Below are positions 53,115 to 54,532 of a stretch of 54,532 nucleotides of DNA, one piece after another (positions within the stretch are counted from its first letter, which is position 1; the number at the start of each line of letters is the position of its first letter). Under the pieces are notes generated by a model, which ran no database searches, was not told the DNA's origin, and was given only the letters and a program-made list of their open reading frames with translations. Made by a program: the position numbers and the translations under genes. This DNA comes from Bacillus sp. Xin1 (GTDB lineage Bacteria > Bacillota > Bacilli > Bacillales > Bacillaceae_G): positions 1 to 54,532 of the forward strand of contig NZ_JABUAE010000032.1 of assembly GCF_013314535.1 (NCBI RefSeq), written 5' to 3'.

Positions 53115-54221
53115 TCAATTAAAAGTAACATCAATTTGAATAACCTCAGACCGGCTACCAAGTCGTAGCGGTGGTCCCCAAAAGCCAAATCCGGAAGATA
53201 CAATTGCATGAAATGTTTCCCTTTGCAAGTATCCCCAGTCTAGTTCATACATTCTTCTCGTAATGAGATGATTCGGCGCCATTTGCCCGCGATGTGTATG
53301 GCCTGATAATAGTAAATCAACGCCAGATTCTGCTGCTTGTTTTAGTTCAAACGGCTGATGATCCATCGCAATAACGGGAAGCTCTTTATCTACTATACTC
53401 ATAAGTTCTTCAAAGCTTTTCCGATCTCGCTCTGTTTTATCTCTTCTTCCAACAAGATAAAAACTATCTTCCACTTTGATGACTTCATCTAACATGATAT
53501 GGATATCTATCTTATCCATCTCTTGCAGAAATGTTGGGATTGCTCTCCCGTAATATTCATGATTTCCGAGTACCCCATACACACCAAGAGGCGCCTGCAT
53601 CTGTTTCATCACTTGTCCCATGTTTTTCTTAATAAATTCACCTGGATGATCATCAATAATATCTCCCGGAAACAAGATAATATCTGGCTTCATCTCATTT
53701 ACGTGATGCACTAATCTTTTCAAATGAGAAATGCCTGATAGTTTACCAAAATGCATATCAGAAGCCATCGCAATGCGAAGCGTTTTACGACCTTTCGCTT
53801 CTTTCGGTATATGAATTTCATATTTTCGAACAACCGGACTATACGCGTTAAATGTCCCGTAACCGAATATGAAAATGAACATACTAAGAGTCACAATCCC
53901 TGTCCACATAATCACCGTATCTATCGGTGTGAATAGTTGTAAAAGAAATACTGCTATATCAGCGAGTGGTAACAATATAAGGGCATATTGTATCACCGCA
54001 AACCAATAGGAACCAATTGTCCTTAAAAAAGGTAGAAACTTGAATACCTGAACAATTAAATACGCATATGAAAATAATCCAACTACCACGGCGTAATACC
54101 CCCACGATTCCCAGCCGAAAGTCGCTTGAAGCCAAACCCATCCGTTCCATCCGATGTAAAACATCAGTAATGTATATAAAACGAAAATAGTAACTATATT
54201 GAAATATCGACGAAGTTTCAC
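53115..54221 (-). CDS. Membrane metallophosphoesterase (calcineurin-like)
   Basis: 368 residues. The N-terminal 120 residues contain about four membrane helices, followed by a calcineurin-like domain with all metal motifs: ASDMHFGK, FPGDIIDDH, VLGNHEYYG, MDHQPFEL and SGHTHRGQ. Relatives (YkuE/YaeI group) cleave phosphoesters in lipids such as UDP-diacylglucosamine-type molecules; the exact substrate is not known. The GTG start at 54221 follows AAGGAGG. Confidence 0.88.
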   Translation of the reverse strand: MKLRRYFNIVTIFVLYTLLMFYIGWNGWVWLQATFGWESWGYYAVVVGLFSYAYLIVQVFKFLPFLRTIGSYWFAVIQYALILLPLADIAVFLLQLFTPIDTVIMWTGIVTLSMFIFIFGYGTFNAYSPVVRKYEIHIPKEAKGRKTLRIAMASDMHFGKLSGISHLKRLVHHVNEMKPDIILFPGDIIDDHPGEFIKKNMGQVMKQMQAPLGVYGVLGNHEYYGRAIPTFLQEMDKIDIHIMLDEVIKVEDSFYLVGRRDKTERDRKSFEELMSIVDKELPVIAMDHQPFELKQAAESGVDLLLSGHTHRGQMAPNHLITRRMYELDWGYLQRETFHAIVSSGFGFWGPPLRLGSRSEVIQIDVTFN

Positions 54222-54532
54222 AATATGCCTCCTTTTCTATTTCTTTTATTATAACCTGTAATCTTTTCATACTGTAAATCATATGTACTGCCAAAGATTT
54301 AACAAATAAAAAACACTAAACAATTTGTCTAGCGTTTCTTTATTTCCCTATATTTAAAAATACAATTGTACTTTTCTTGTTTTGGGATACCGCCACACGT
54401 CCATTAACTTAAGAATTTGCTTTACCCCCAAGTGTAAAAAAACGCCATCCTTTCCTATAAGTTTACAGAAAGAAATCGTATTTTTTCATTTTAGGGGGTA
54501 TTTTATTTTGTTAGCTTGATAGTGATGTGGTT
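54222..54532. other. Right edge: non-coding, with a repeat-type hairpin
   Basis: There is no ORF in the last 311 bp. About 54437-54495 holds AAAAAAACGCCATCCTTTC and, after a short loop, AGAAAGAAATCGTATTTTTT, like the hairpin at 48135-48185 (AAAAAACGCCATACTTTC ... GAATGACGTTTTT). On the minus strand it would be a terminator for a gene beyond the window. Confidence 0.5.

Overview
The window looks like a chromosomal segment of a Bacillus cereus group bacterium (B. cereus / B. thuringiensis / B. anthracis relatives). The reasons are low G+C, strong Shine-Dalgarno sites with GTG and TTG starts, a gerP spore-coat operon, AddAB, a Spo0E-like phosphatase, SLH proteins, ComK, a hemH-katA pair, and about 155-bp TTTAT-flanked repeats that I take to be the known B. 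cereus group repeat bcr1.

Layout. 1-1407: left-truncated IS200/IS605-type TnpB-only element whose tnpB has one nonsense mutation. 1740-7152 (minus): internally deleted nucleoside hydrolase, FAD amine oxidase, hemH-katA under PerR-like boxes, and a small zinc-ribbon/helix-hairpin-helix protein. 7153-7867: a bcr1 half fused to a tnpB-element right-end relic. 7868-12830: three secreted surface proteins (LysM cell-wall hydrolase, a protein made only of YG/choline-binding-type repeats, and a LamG/BIG2/dockerin-like/phosphatase protein). 13001-28902: a block whose order I recall from B. subtilis (asnO, yisN-like, yisL, yisK, yisI, gerPABCDEF, addA, addB), with rocD and a HXXEE membrane protein also present. 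29050-31088: signal peptidase I, a TVP38/DedA protein and comK. 31379-32875: a second, different TnpB element with a single-base frameshift. 33217-42859: cold-shock protein, aceBA glyoxylate shunt, two tandem SLH proteins, EamA transporter, M48 protease, SCO1 and two small membrane proteins. 43224-54221: CPBP protein, two-component system, acyltransferase, an L-asparaginase gene split by a complete 2.1-kb copy of the TnpB element seen at 1-1407, an AraC/GyrI regulator, a decapitated ECF sigma factor gene and a membrane metallophosphoesterase.

The most interesting layer is the repeat ecology. Two TnpB-only element families and the bcr1 repeats share the target TTTAT. The left end of the intact element (50624 downward) folds into the same nested double hairpin as the 5' half of bcr1, with matching sequence at aligned places. 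At 7306-7590 a bcr1 half is joined directly to a tnpB-element right end. This suggests bcr1 is a non-autonomous derivative of an IS200/IS605-type element. No TnpA (Y1 transposase) is visible in the window. Three further short intergenic repeat or hairpin families are present (near 3.9/39.8/43.1 kb, 12.9/42.2 kb and 48.1/54.4 kb).

How genes work together: HemH supplies heme next to the heme enzyme KatA under apparent peroxide control; GerP proteins build coat permeability for germinants; AddAB handles DNA ends; AceB and AceA form the glyoxylate bypass; several secreted or anchored surface proteins cluster at 7.9-12.8 kb and 36.8-38.5 kb. Functions come from reading the protein sequences; no database search was run.
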